64,000 bases of DNA from an uncultured Oscillospiraceae bacterium (GTDB lineage: Bacteria > Bacillota > Clostridia > Oscillospirales > Ruminococcaceae): positions 88,483-152,482 of the forward strand of contig CAJTZM010000004.1 in NCBI GenBank assembly GCA_910583935.1. Direction: 5' to 3'. A program made the position numbers and the translations under genes. The notes under the pieces are model-generated. The model was not told the DNA's origin. It ran no database searches and saw only the letters and a list, made by a program, of their open reading frames with translations. Shown in pieces: positions 42,455 through 50,747 of this stretch; within the stretch, counting starts at the first letter, position 1; each line of letters starts with the position of its first letter.

Positions 42455-42481
42455 TTAGCACTCATATGCACAGATTGCTAA
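42455..42481 (+). promoter_or_regulatory. CIRCE element (HrcA operator) upstream of htpG
   Basis: TTAGCACTC, nine spacer bases, then GATTGCTAA. The CIRCE consensus is TTAGCACTC-N9-GAGTGCTAA, so the left arm is perfect and the right arm differs at one base. It overlaps the expected transcription start, the usual place for HrcA repression. Confidence 0.8.
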
Positions 42482-42506
42482 AATTACAAACGAGGTGGAT
42501 GATTCC

Positions 42507-44396
42507 ATGGCAGCCAAACAGTTTAAAGCCGAATCCAAGCGCCTGCTGGATTTAATGATTCATTCGATCTATACCCACAAGGAGATTTTCCTGCGGGAGC
42601 TGATCTCCAATGCCAGCGACGCCATTGATAAGCTGTATTACCGCGCCTTGAGCGAGGACATCACCGGCCTTTCCCGGGACGATTTTTCTATTTCACTTTC
42701 CATCGACAAGGACAACCGCATCCTGACCATATCGGACAACGGCTGCGGTATGACCAAGGAGGAGCTGGAAAACAATCTGGGCACCATTGCCAAAAGCGGC
42801 TCGCTGGCCTTTAAAAAGGAAAACAAGGCCAAGGAGGACATCGATATTATCGGCCAGTTCGGCGTCGGCTTCTACGCCGCTTTTATGGTCGCCGAGCAGG
42901 TAAAGGTCCTCAGCCGCAGCTACCAGGGGGACAGCGCCTGGTGCTGGCAGTCCAAGGGGTCCGAGGGCTACACCGTTTCTCCGGCGGAGAAACAGGGGCA
43001 TGGCACCGACATCATCCTCAAGATCAAGGAAAACGCCGACGAGGAAAGCTACGACGAGTTTCTTGACCCGTACCGAATCGAAAGCCTGGTCAAAAAGTAT
43101 TCAGACTATATCCGTTACCCCATCCGGATGGAAAAGACCAAAAGCCGCAAAAAAGAGGATTCAGACGAGTACGAGTCCTACAGCGAGGTGGAAACTCTTA
43201 ACAGCATGGTTCCCATCTGGAAAAAGAATAAAAACGAGGTTTCACACGAGGATTACTGCCGATTTTACAAGGATAAATTCTTCGATTTTGCCGATCCGAT
43301 TCGGGTGATCCATAGCTCGACCGAAGGCGCCTCCACCTATAACGCGCTTTTGTTTATCCCGGAAAAGCCCGCCTTCGACTACTACAGCCGAGACTTTGAA
43401 AAGGGGCTTCAGCTGTATGCCAGCGGGGTGCTAATCATGGCCAAGTGCGCCGATCTTCTGCCCGACTGCTTCAGCTTTGTCCGGGGCCTGGTGGACTCGC
43501 AGGATCTATCCTTAAATATCTCCCGGGAAATGCTCCAGCACGACCGGCAGCTAAAGCTCATTGAATCCCGGCTGGAAAAGAAGATCAAGTCCGAGCTTTT
43601 GTCCATGCTCAGAAACGATCGGGAAAAATATGAGGACTTCTGGCAGGGCTTCGGCCGCCAGCTCAAATACGGGCTGTATTCCGCTTTCGGCTCCAACAGC
43701 GAGTTGTTAAGCGACCTTCTGCTTTTTTACTCCTCCAACGAGAAAAAGCTTTCCACCCTGGAGGAATATATCGGCCGGATGCCGGAAGATCAAAAGTATA
43801 TCTACTATGCCTGCGGCGACTCTCTGGAGCGCATCGACCAGCTGCCCCAGGCGGAGCTGGTAAAGGATAAGGGCTACGAGATCCTCTATTTCACCGAGGA
43901 TGTGGACGAGTTCGTCACCAAGGTGATGCCGGCCTACAAGGAAAAGGAATTCCGGTCCGTCTCGTCGGAGGACCTGGGGCTGGACAGCGACGAGGAAAAG
44001 GAACAGACCAAAAAGCAGCAGGAGGAAAACGGCGATTTGCTGACCGCCATCAAGAAAGCGCTGGGTGATCGGGTCTCGGAGGTTCGTCTGTCCTCCCGGC
44101 TAAAAAGCGCCGCCTGCTGTCTCACCGCTAAGGGGCAGGTCTCTTTGGAAATGGAGCGGGTGCTGGGCGCCATGCCCGGCGAGCAGAAGGTGAAGGCCGA
44201 GCGGGTGCTGGAGCTCAATCCGGAGCATCCCCTTTTCCCCACTCTGCAACAGCTTTTTGCCGGCGATCAAGAAACTTTGGCCAACTACGCCGAGCTGTTA
44301 TACGGCCAGGCGCTTCTGCGGGAGGGAATGCTTCCGGAAAACCCCGCCGCCTTTTCCGCCGTTTTGTGCCGGCTAATGGAAGAAAAAGAAAAATAG
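42507..44396 (+). CDS. htpG: Molecular chaperone HtpG (Hsp90)
   Basis: The 629-residue chaperone has the N-terminal ATPase of the GHKL fold (LRELISNASDAIDKLYY, ISDNGCGMTKEEL, GQFGVGFYAAFMVAEQVKVL), the middle domain (SLNISREMLQHDRQLK) and a C-terminal dimerisation domain. The ATG at 42507 has GAGGTGG 8 bases upstream; a GTG at 42495 overlaps that site. The CIRCE element upstream predicts heat-shock control by HrcA. Confidence 0.95.
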   Translation: MAAKQFKAESKRLLDLMIHSIYTHKEIFLRELISNASDAIDKLYYRALSEDITGLSRDDFSISLSIDKDNRILTISDNGCGMTKEELENNLGTIAKSGSLAFKKENKAKEDIDIIGQFGVGFYAAFMVAEQVKVLSRSYQGDSAWCWQSKGSEGYTVSPAEKQGHGTDIILKIKENADEESYDEFLDPYRIESLVKKYSDYIRYPIRMEKTKSRKKEDSDEYESYSEVETLNSMVPIWKKNKNEVSHEDYCRFYKDKFFDFADPIRVIHSSTEGASTYNALLFIPEKPAFDYYSRDFEKGLQLYASGVLIMAKCADLLPDCFSFVRGLVDSQDLSLNISREMLQHDRQLKLIESRLEKKIKSELLSMLRNDREKYEDFWQGFGRQLKYGLYSAFGSNSELLSDLLLFYSSNEKKLSTLEEYIGRMPEDQKYIYYACGDSLERIDQLPQAELVKDKGYEILYFTEDVDEFVTKVMPAYKEKEFRSVSSEDLGLDSDEEKEQTKKQQEENGDLLTAIKKALGDRVSEVRLSSRLKSAACCLTAKGQVSLEMERVLGAMPGEQKVKAERVLELNPEHPLFPTLQQLFAGDQETLANYAELLYGQALLREGMLPENPAAFSAVLCRLMEEKEK

Positions 44397-44427
44397 ACTT
44401 TTCTTTTTCTCCTTCATTTGGTAAAAT

Positions 44428-44470
44428 AAAAGAGTCTGCGGCGCCCTTGCCGGACAGGCTCTTTTCTTTT
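44428..44470 (+). terminator. Terminator of htpG
   Basis: A stem with arms at 44428-44438 and 44455-44465 contains one G-U type mismatch and an inner CGGC/GCCG helix, followed by a T run. Confidence 0.75.
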
Positions 44471-44596
44471 TTGGCTTTTGTGGGATCTGGGAATGCCGCC
44501 TGTCTTTCCTTTTTCCGCCGGCAAAAAGCAAGAAGCGCCGTCACCTTCGGATCCCCACGGTATATTCTGCAACTTTTTATCAAAGGAGACGCTGAT

Positions 44597-45085
44597 TTGG
44601 AAACGATTTTTCACGCGCTGACCTATTTTGGCAACGAGTTCGCTTTATTTGTGATTTCCATGGTCCCCATCGTCGAGCTGCGCGGCGCTGTTCCGCTGGG
44701 AGCCGCTTTAGGTATGCCCTGGTTCGAGGTTTTGGCCATATCCGTTCTAGGCAATATGACACCGGTCCCCTTTCTGCTACTGTTCGGCCGAAAAATCCTA
44801 GACTGGCTCAAAACCCTCCCGCTTCTTTCCAAGCCGGCCCGCTGGTATGAAGAAAAGCTGGTAAAAAAAGCGGTTCGAATCAACGACTATGCCAAATGGG
44901 GGCTGTTTTTGCTGGTAGCCATTCCACTGCCGGGAACCGGCGCCTGGACCGGTGTTTTGGCCGCAACCTTTCTAAACATGAAGATGCGCCAGGCCCTTCC
45001 GATGATCTTTCTCGGGGTGCTTGCTGCGGGAATCATTATGACCATTGGCTCCTACGGCCTGCTGGGCGCGATTCGGCTGTTTTAA
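44597..45085 (+). CDS. Small multidrug export-type membrane protein (COG2426)
   Basis: The 162-residue protein has about four membrane segments and the family opening FALFVISMVPIVELRGAVPL followed by WFEVLAISVLGNMTPVPFLL and LVAIPLPGTGAWTGVLAATF. The family name predicts export of small molecules, but experimental support is thin. The start is TTG at 44597 with AAAGGAG 8 bases upstream; the frame upstream crosses the htpG terminator. Confidence 0.8.
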   Translation: METIFHALTYFGNEFALFVISMVPIVELRGAVPLGAALGMPWFEVLAISVLGNMTPVPFLLLFGRKILDWLKTLPLLSKPARWYEEKLVKKAVRINDYAKWGLFLLVAIPLPGTGAWTGVLAATFLNMKMRQALPMIFLGVLAAGIIMTIGSYGLLGAIRLF

Positions 45086-45441
45086 AAAATTTTTCTCCGT
45101 ACATTTTTCCGAATTCTCTCTAACCTATTTTTTGATTCTTTTTTGATTTTTTCTGTTTTTTGGCGCATAACGGCAGAGAAAAATCCCAAACTAAAAAAGA
45201 ATCCGACATCTGCCAAAATGGACGGAAAATCCAGGCGGATACGGCAAAAAAACGGTCATACAAAAGAGAATAATCACCCCGTTATGGCAAACAATAGGAT
45301 TAAGGGATTTTAACGCCATTGCTCAGACATAACGCCGGATCACTCCAGCGCCGAGTCTGGTATCGATCTTGATTTTTTTCAACAGAATATCCCACAAAAA
45401 CGCCAAAAGGCAAAGAAAAATTGTACGGAGGAACTTTAAAT
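45086..45441. other. AT-rich intergenic region before spoVT
   Basis: About 356 bases without a gene. It includes a weak sigma-G-like promoter candidate (45165-45193) and a second partial one near 45235-45263 (GGATA, 15 bases, CATACAA). No strong terminator is visible after the COG2426 gene. Confidence 0.4.
45165..45193 (+). promoter_or_regulatory. Possible sigma-G type promoter for spoVT
   Basis: GCATA and CAAACTA are separated by 17 bases, close to the sigma-G consensus (GHATR and CATNHTA) with one mismatch in the -10. The leader would be about 240 bases, which lowers confidence. Confidence 0.25.
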
Positions 45442-45984
45442 ATGAAAGCCACTGGAATTGTCAGACGAATTGACGATCTGGGACGGGTCGTCATCCCAAA
45501 AGAGATCCGGCGGACCATGCGCATCCGCGAAGGGGATCCGCTGGAAATTTATACCGATAACGATGGAGAGGTTATTTTTAAAAAATATTCTCCCATCGGC
45601 GAGTTGTCCGGCTTTGCCGGTATTTACGCCGACGTGCTGCATAAAACCGGCGGTTACCCGGTTGTGATCTGCGACAGAGACCATGTGGTCGCTGTTTCCG
45701 GACTGCCGAAAAAGGAACTGCTGGAACGCCGCGTCTCCCCCTCTTTAGAGGAATTGATGGAGGCGCGTCAGAGCTTTACGCTCGCCGCCAATGGGGACAG
45801 TAAACTGCAGCCGGTGGAAGGCTCCGACCGGCTGGCCTTGACCGCAGCGCCGATTTTGGCAGCTGGGGATGTCTGCGGTGCCGTAATGTTTTTAAAAGAG
45901 GATACGACCTCTTCCGCCGCCGAAGCGGACGTTAAGCTGATTAGCGCCGCCGCCTCTTTTCTCGGCCGTCAGATGGAGGAATAG
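45442..45984 (+). CDS. spoVT: Stage V sporulation protein T, AbrB-family regulator
   Basis: The 180-residue protein has an N-terminal AbrB swapped-hairpin DNA-binding domain (MKATGIVRRIDDLGRVVIPK, then EIRRTMRIREGDPLEIY) and a C-terminal GAF-like domain, the SpoVT arrangement and length. SpoVT tunes forespore gene expression. GGAGGAA lies upstream of the ATG at 45442. Its presence indicates a spore-forming organism or a recent descendant of one. Confidence 0.92.
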   Translation: MKATGIVRRIDDLGRVVIPKEIRRTMRIREGDPLEIYTDNDGEVIFKKYSPIGELSGFAGIYADVLHKTGGYPVVICDRDHVVAVSGLPKKELLERRVSPSLEELMEARQSFTLAANGDSKLQPVEGSDRLALTAAPILAAGDVCGAVMFLKEDTTSSAAEADVKLISAAASFLGRQMEE

Positions 45985-46007
45985 GCTTCCTTTCCTCTTA
46001 AAGCCCC

Positions 46008-46050
46008 AAAAACCAAGCGATGGGAAATGTTTTCCCATCGCTTGGTTTTT
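46008..46050. terminator. Strong bidirectional terminator between spoVT and the flavoprotein gene
   Basis: A perfect 20-bp stem (46008-46027 with 46031-46050) has a three-base loop and A/T ends, between convergent genes. Confidence 0.95.
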
Positions 46051-46080
46051 GTCTTCCGCCCTGAAATGCCAAGGCATCGT

Positions 46081-47121
46081 TTAAATTTGCGGCAGGCGCA
46101 TTTCCTCAAACGTTTCCGCCAGCTCAGCCACAAGACTCCACTGCCGCTTCATATAGCCTAAAAGCTGTTTTGTCCCCGCTTGATAAGCGGCAAGAACCGC
46201 CTGGGGATTTCCAAAATCCGCCGCGGCCGCCTGCGCCGCCCAATACCCGCTTTCCATCGCGGCGGAAATTCCCTCCCCCATCGGGTTGAGGAAACCGGCC
46301 GCCTCCCCCGCGAACAAGACCCTGCCGGCGCCGTAATCCATCGGGCAGCCAGGTAAAACCTGCGGCATAATCCATCGGTCAATCCCCAGCTGCTCTTTGA
46401 TATCCAAATGGTGCTCCCTTTGCAGATAAGCGATAAACGCTTCATGATATTCCGCCGCTCTTTGTCCGTCTTTAACCGCTACGCCTATTACCAGCAGATG
46501 GTCCTTCCAGTTTAGCCACGCATCGTACTCGGAGAGCTGCGGCTGCAAAAAGGCATGGAAAAACCGATCGTCCAACGCGGCGCTTCCCTGGCAGTAAACC
46601 TGGTAGGTGACGATTTTCGGGCGGCGAATTTTTTGCAGCTTTTGCTTTATCACGCTCGCTGCTCCTTCGCAGTCCAGAAGGAAGCTCGCGCTTTCCTCAT
46701 AAACCCCTTGTGCGCTTTGCAGCCTTACCTTGATCCGCCTGCCGTCCTCCTCGCAGCCTAGGACGGCTGTCCCCTCCCGTATTTCCGCTCCGGCCGCGGC
46801 GGCTTTTAGGACAAGCCAATGGTCAAAGGCGCTGCGCCATACGTTGAGCCCCTTTTGCTCAAACCGAAAAGATCGTCCCTTGTCATTGGTTAAAACCATG
46901 CCGCAGCTTTCTGCGGGCTCGCATGTCGCCGATAAAGGGACCGGCTCGCCAAAATAATCCCGTACCAATTCCAGCGTCTTCCCAATCAGCTGGCCGGAGC
47001 AGGACTTGTATCGGGGCAGCTTCTCCTTTTCGACCAGCAGGACCCGAATCCCCTTTTCCGCCAGAATCTTTGCCGCTGTGCTTCCGGCTGGTCCCGCGCC
47101 GATGACCAAAACGTCGTACAT
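46081..47121 (-). CDS. Geranylgeranyl-reductase-family FAD-dependent oxidoreductase
   Basis: The 346-residue flavoprotein opens with a Rossmann FAD motif (YDVLVIGAGPAGSTAAKILA), then the family signature LPRYKSCSGQLIGKTLEL, and a second FAD motif GRVLFAGEAAGFLNPMGEGI. Relatives reduce double bonds of polyprenyl chains or act in related lipid or tetrapyrrole pathways. GGGAGG precedes the ATG at 47121. A terminator separates it from the DUF4015-like gene upstream. The substrate is unknown. Confidence 0.85.
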   Translation of the reverse strand: MYDVLVIGAGPAGSTAAKILAEKGIRVLLVEKEKLPRYKSCSGQLIGKTLELVRDYFGEPVPLSATCEPAESCGMVLTNDKGRSFRFEQKGLNVWRSAFDHWLVLKAAAAGAEIREGTAVLGCEEDGRRIKVRLQSAQGVYEESASFLLDCEGAASVIKQKLQKIRRPKIVTYQVYCQGSAALDDRFFHAFLQPQLSEYDAWLNWKDHLLVIGVAVKDGQRAAEYHEAFIAYLQREHHLDIKEQLGIDRWIMPQVLPGCPMDYGAGRVLFAGEAAGFLNPMGEGISAAMESGYWAAQAAAADFGNPQAVLAAYQAGTKQLLGYMKRQWSLVAELAETFEEMRLPQI

Positions 47122-47156
47122 CGCTTTTCCTCCCATCCCTTTGCTGTCTCACCCAA

Positions 47157-47192
47157 ACAAAAAGGCGGCAATGGCTTTTGGGCCACGCCGCC
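47157..47192 (-). terminator. Terminator of the rnf-like/DUF4015 unit
   Basis: On the minus strand an interrupted stem (GGCGGC...TGGC paired with GCCA...GCCGCC) is followed by six T. It marks the end of the DUF4015-like gene. Confidence 0.7.
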
Positions 47193-47219
47193 GGCTCTTT
47201 AGAATACTTTCTGCTGCCG

Positions 47220-48446
47220 TCACGACAGGGTATACTCGCCCTGCGCATTGTGAAGAATATATCCGGTTACCCCGCATTCTTTCAGCGCCTGTATCTGCGC
47301 CTTTGAATACTCCGGCGCGGAGGCCGCCGCGCCGTCTGCCTGCAAAATCGGCAAGAAGCTTTTTTCCTCTCCTTTTTCCTGCAGCAGGGCCAATACCGCC
47401 TTCACCGTCTCGTAAGGCTGCGCCTGCGGATCCTCCATCGTCAGCGACTCTGGCCGAAGTTCCTTTGTAAAGGAAGCCGGCCGCAGATCAGGGCAGAAAT
47501 TTTGGATCGGATAATCCAAGCCGCCGGCTTCATAGGAGGCGCTTTCCATTCCCAGCATGGCCGTAGAGGACGAGGAATACAGCAAAACACCGTCGTTTTC
47601 CTGTAAAAGCTCCTCCATGTCCTGAACAAAATCAGACAACACCCGCTGACGGGTTTTGGTCTGTACGCCGTACCCGGCCAACTCCAGGCTATAGCCACTG
47701 GGGAACTGTACGCCGTCCAGCATGACGGCGGTGCAGCCTGAACGGATGCATTCCAGTGACAAATCCGCAATATACATCTGAGCCAGCTCCGAATAGGGAT
47801 TCAGCCAGCTCTTCCCGCCGTATTCCTTGGAATTGTCCAGCCAAAGCATTTCCGTATCCTGATATTTCACCGCCGCTTTTTTGTTGATCAGTGGGCAGAT
47901 GGGATCCCGAAACGCATAAATCCGCGCAATCACAATCATGTCCTTGGCCTTGGCCAAGGTCGTGACCTGTTTTAAATCCACCGCGTCGGGGACTTGGGCG
48001 GAAACCTCCGCCACCGTCTGGTTAGCCGACTGATACAGCACCTGGCCCTGAGCGTTTTTTCCGTCAATCAGAATGGCGTTGATCCCCTGCTCTTTTAAAG
48101 CATCCAGCGTCTGGCTCAAAAGAAGCGGATCCTGCAGGGTAGAAAGAGGCAGATAGGCCCCCCTTACCTGGGAAAGCTCTAGCACGACGACGGGAGGCTC
48201 CTCCTCTGGCGGCTGCTCAGGAACCGACGTCTGCGCCTCTGACAGGCTTTCCTGCGGCGGTTCATCCTCCGGTATCTGCATGGTGCCGGACAGAAACTGG
48301 GAAACCGGCTCATACAGCGCCCATCCCAAACAAGCGAGGCCGGCCAGGACGACGACCGTCAGAACAACACCCATTACCTTGGACAGAGCGCTGCGGCCAC
48401 CGTAAATCCGATTATATCGTTTAATTTTTTTCTGCCCTTTTGCCAA
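47220..48446 (-). CDS. DUF4015-like putative glycoside-hydrolase-fold protein, membrane-anchored
   Basis: The protein is 408 residues from a TTG at 48446 (GAGGGG 8 bases upstream; the frame extends 13 codons further). It has a basic N-terminus, one membrane segment (about 25-47, KVMGVVLTVVVLAGLACLGW), a Pro/Glu-rich linker and a TIM-barrel-like domain of the DUF4015 kind (LDALKEQGINAILIDGKNAQ, VIARIYAFRDPICPLINKKA, WLNPYSELAQMYIADLSLEC). It follows the rnfA-like gene by 78 bases with no terminator between, so it may belong to that operon. The function is unknown. Confidence 0.75.
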   Translation of the reverse strand: MAKGQKKIKRYNRIYGGRSALSKVMGVVLTVVVLAGLACLGWALYEPVSQFLSGTMQIPEDEPPQESLSEAQTSVPEQPPEEEPPVVVLELSQVRGAYLPLSTLQDPLLLSQTLDALKEQGINAILIDGKNAQGQVLYQSANQTVAEVSAQVPDAVDLKQVTTLAKAKDMIVIARIYAFRDPICPLINKKAAVKYQDTEMLWLDNSKEYGGKSWLNPYSELAQMYIADLSLECIRSGCTAVMLDGVQFPSGYSLELAGYGVQTKTRQRVLSDFVQDMEELLQENDGVLLYSSSSTAMLGMESASYEAGGLDYPIQNFCPDLRPASFTKELRPESLTMEDPQAQPYETVKAVLALLQEKGEEKSFLPILQADGAAASAPEYSKAQIQALKECGVTGYILHNAQGEYTLS

Positions 48447-48524
48447 ATCGCTCACCCCTCGGTTTTGATGTCTTTCTCTATACAAAGCTTACCCTTGTTG
48501 CGCCCCGTTTATTCCCCTTTTTCT

Positions 48525-49118
48525 CTATGCGGCCAGCTGATGCCCAATCAAACCGTATAAAGACAGGGAAATCAGCCCCACATAGACCAATTCCGCCGGG
48601 AGTCCTCGAAAGGACTTGGGAATATTGCAGATGCTCATGCATCGCTTTCCCTGCTCCAGCAAAAAGACCGCCAACAGAAAAGAAAGTCCGACCCCCATGC
48701 CGGACGCCGCCGATTCCAGCCAGTTATAGCTGGAATACACCGTCAGCGCCATGGCACCATAGGCGGCGCAGTTAAAAAAGGCGGCGATCAAAAGCGCGGT
48801 ATGGTCTCGCAGCCAGTCCCGCTTTTTCCAGTCCAAAACAAGACAGGCTATGCCGTATAACGCCGCCAGCAGGATAATATACAATACCGGCCGCAGATAC
48901 TGTACATTCTTCCATTGCCCCATCAGCGGGTTGAGAAGCCCTGCCAGCAGCGACGCTATGGTGCTGACACCCGTTAAAATCAGGCCAAAAAGCCTGAGGC
49001 TCTTTTTTTCAAACGGAATGGCCAGCAGCGCCGTGACATCCAGCGCCCGGGAAAAAACGGCGTTTTGCAGCACGAGCGCCGTTAAAAGCAACGTGAATAT
49101 GCTGATCAAGCTGTTCAT
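48525..49118 (-). CDS. rnfA: RnfA-like membrane protein lacking one cluster cysteine
   Basis: The 197-residue, six-span protein belongs to the RnfA/NqrE family. The usual first motif (VNN...LGICP) reads VLQNAVFSRALDVTALLAIP, without the cysteine that helps hold the intramembrane 2Fe-2S cluster in Rnf and Nqr. The second motif NCAAYGA keeps Cys117. The start at 49118 has GGAGG upstream and overlaps the end of the rnfE-like gene by 4 bases. It is the last rnf-type gene of the unit. It may be a structural descendant with altered redox chemistry. Confidence 0.8.
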   Translation of the reverse strand: MNSLISIFTLLLTALVLQNAVFSRALDVTALLAIPFEKKSLRLFGLILTGVSTIASLLAGLLNPLMGQWKNVQYLRPVLYIILLAALYGIACLVLDWKKRDWLRDHTALLIAAFFNCAAYGAMALTVYSSYNWLESAASGMGVGLSFLLAVFLLEQGKRCMSICNIPKSFRGLPAELVYVGLISLSLYGLIGHQLAA

Positions 49119-49783
49119 CTGCCCATCCTCCATTTCTTTTGCTGCCGGCGGACCAGCCTGCCAATATCCTGCGCGCGGTCAATTCCCCAGCGCAGCGCCG
49201 CAGCAGCCGATCCCACGATAATAAAGCCTCCGAATGCATAGGCCGCCGGCGGAAATTTGACCGGCAGCGCCGTCGCGCCTCCCCAAAAGGTGCCGTAAGC
49301 CAAAAACTCCCGCACTAATGAAATCAACAGTGTGCAGACAAAAAAACCCAGACTGTGGCAAACCCCGTCCCACAACGCCCACTGGGGCTTTTTTTTCTGG
49401 CAGGAGGGCGCGCATACCAGCCAAACGGTATTCAGGGCCATCATAGAAAAATACATGCCCAAGGAGTCAAACAGGTTAGGCGCAATACCGCCGGCCAGCA
49501 GCCGGGCCGGAATCAGCATCAGCGCCGCCAACACCGCGCAGGCGATGGTCCGGACATATTGGGGAATCTTTTCCGGCAGCATACCCAAAAACGAGGAAAG
49601 CACCAGCACCGGGATTGTAACCATCGCAAACACCAGCGAAAGTCCCATCCCATTTTTTACCGTAAAGCCCCCCATGATAACCGGCGCCAAAGCCAAGCCT
49701 GTAATCAGCACCGGATTATGTACAAAAATCAGGTCAAGCCCTTTGCGCAGATTTCTTCTCGCTGCGTTTCGTTTTGGTTGCAA
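49115..49783 (-). CDS. rnfE: RnfE-like membrane protein lacking both cluster cysteines
   Basis: The 222-residue, six-span protein aligns with RnfE/NqrD from NPVLITGLALAPVIMGG onward. The canonical motif NPV...LGLCP has lost its cysteine (ALAP at about 31-34), and the second motif NC.ILGRAEAFA reads LNTVWLVCAPSC, with Thr119 where the conserved Cys is expected. Nearby cysteines (124, 128) are at other positions. It overlaps rnfD by 50 bases and rnfA by 4, so the genes are tightly packed. The role is probably part of an Rnf-derived membrane complex. Confidence 0.8.
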   Translation of the reverse strand: MQPKRNAARRNLRKGLDLIFVHNPVLITGLALAPVIMGGFTVKNGMGLSLVFAMVTIPVLVLSSFLGMLPEKIPQYVRTIACAVLAALMLIPARLLAGGIAPNLFDSLGMYFSMMALNTVWLVCAPSCQKKKPQWALWDGVCHSLGFFVCTLLISLVREFLAYGTFWGGATALPVKFPPAAYAFGGFIIVGSAAAALRWGIDRAQDIGRLVRRQQKKWRMGR

Positions 49784-50747
49784 TATAAACCCTCCTTAAC
49801 CGGCGAAGCAGCCGTTCGCTGCCACGGTCTAACGTAAAGCCGAATACATTGGTCAAAAGCAAAGCAAAGGCAAAGGTCTGTTCCACCTGGCCGAACCGCT
49901 GGAATAAAACGGTGAACAGCGCCGCCAAAGCACCGTATAAAAGCCGCGAGCTGGAGCGCTTGGGCAGTGTGCCCGGCTCGCCCAGCAAAAAAATCCCACC
50001 AAATACCCACATACCGGTGGTCGCCTCGTATACCAGCGACATCGGACCTGTTTCCGGAATACGCGGAAACAAAAATACCGCCAGCACCATCACGGCAAAA
50101 AACGTCGCCGGCGCTTGCCAGCTGACGGCGCCGCGGAACAATAGATAAAACAAACAGGTAACCAGTACCACAATGTTGGTCAGCCCCATGGGACCCAAGA
50201 ATTTCCCCAGCAGAAGGTCCAGAATATCATTGGTGGGAACGCCTCCCTGGAACAGGTTCCAGGCTGGACCGCTGGAAAGTCCCTCTGCTGCCGAACCGAA
50301 AGCGCCCGGCGCCGAAAACGGCGCGGGATAAGCAAAGACCTGTGCCGGCCAGCAGGAGACCGCAAAGGCAAAGCCCGCCGCCGCCGGATTAAAGGCGCAC
50401 TGACCAACGCCGCCGAATACATGCTTGACAAATACAATCGCAAACACTGAGGCGGATACCACCACATAATAAGGCGTCGCCGCCGACATCATCAACGGCA
50501 GCAGCATACCGGTGACCACCGCCGAAATATCCCGGAAATAGGGCGTTTTTCCTTCCAGCAAAATACAGGCCAAATCGCTTATCACCGCCGCCGCCACCGA
50601 AGCCAGCCCCAAAAGCAGCGCCCGGGAGCCATAAAAGTAAAAGGCCATAAAGTAAAGCGGCAGCATCGCGATGATCATATCCGCCATCATAGTAAACGCC
50701 GAATCACGGCTGCGTACATACGGCGCCTTTGGTTCATACTGCGGCAT
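49734..50747 (-). CDS. rnfD: RnfD-like membrane protein lacking the flavin-accepting threonine
   Basis: The 337-residue protein has RnfD membrane segments and the motif FNPAAAGFAFAVSCWPAQVF. Canonical RnfD binds FMN covalently at a threonine in S/TGAT, about 20 residues before DLFLG. Here that place reads GLSSGPAWN (about 157-164) before ILDLLLG, with no threonine. The start at 50747 has GGAGG 9 bases upstream; an ATG at 50753 is too close. It overlaps the rnfC stop by 14 bases. Confidence 0.82.
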   Translation of the reverse strand: MPQYEPKAPYVRSRDSAFTMMADMIIAMLPLYFMAFYFYGSRALLLGLASVAAAVISDLACILLEGKTPYFRDISAVVTGMLLPLMMSAATPYYVVVSASVFAIVFVKHVFGGVGQCAFNPAAAGFAFAVSCWPAQVFAYPAPFSAPGAFGSAAEGLSSGPAWNLFQGGVPTNDILDLLLGKFLGPMGLTNIVVLVTCLFYLLFRGAVSWQAPATFFAVMVLAVFLFPRIPETGPMSLVYEATTGMWVFGGIFLLGEPGTLPKRSSSRLLYGALAALFTVLFQRFGQVEQTFAFALLLTNVFGFTLDRGSERLLRRLRRVYIATKTKRSEKKSAQRA

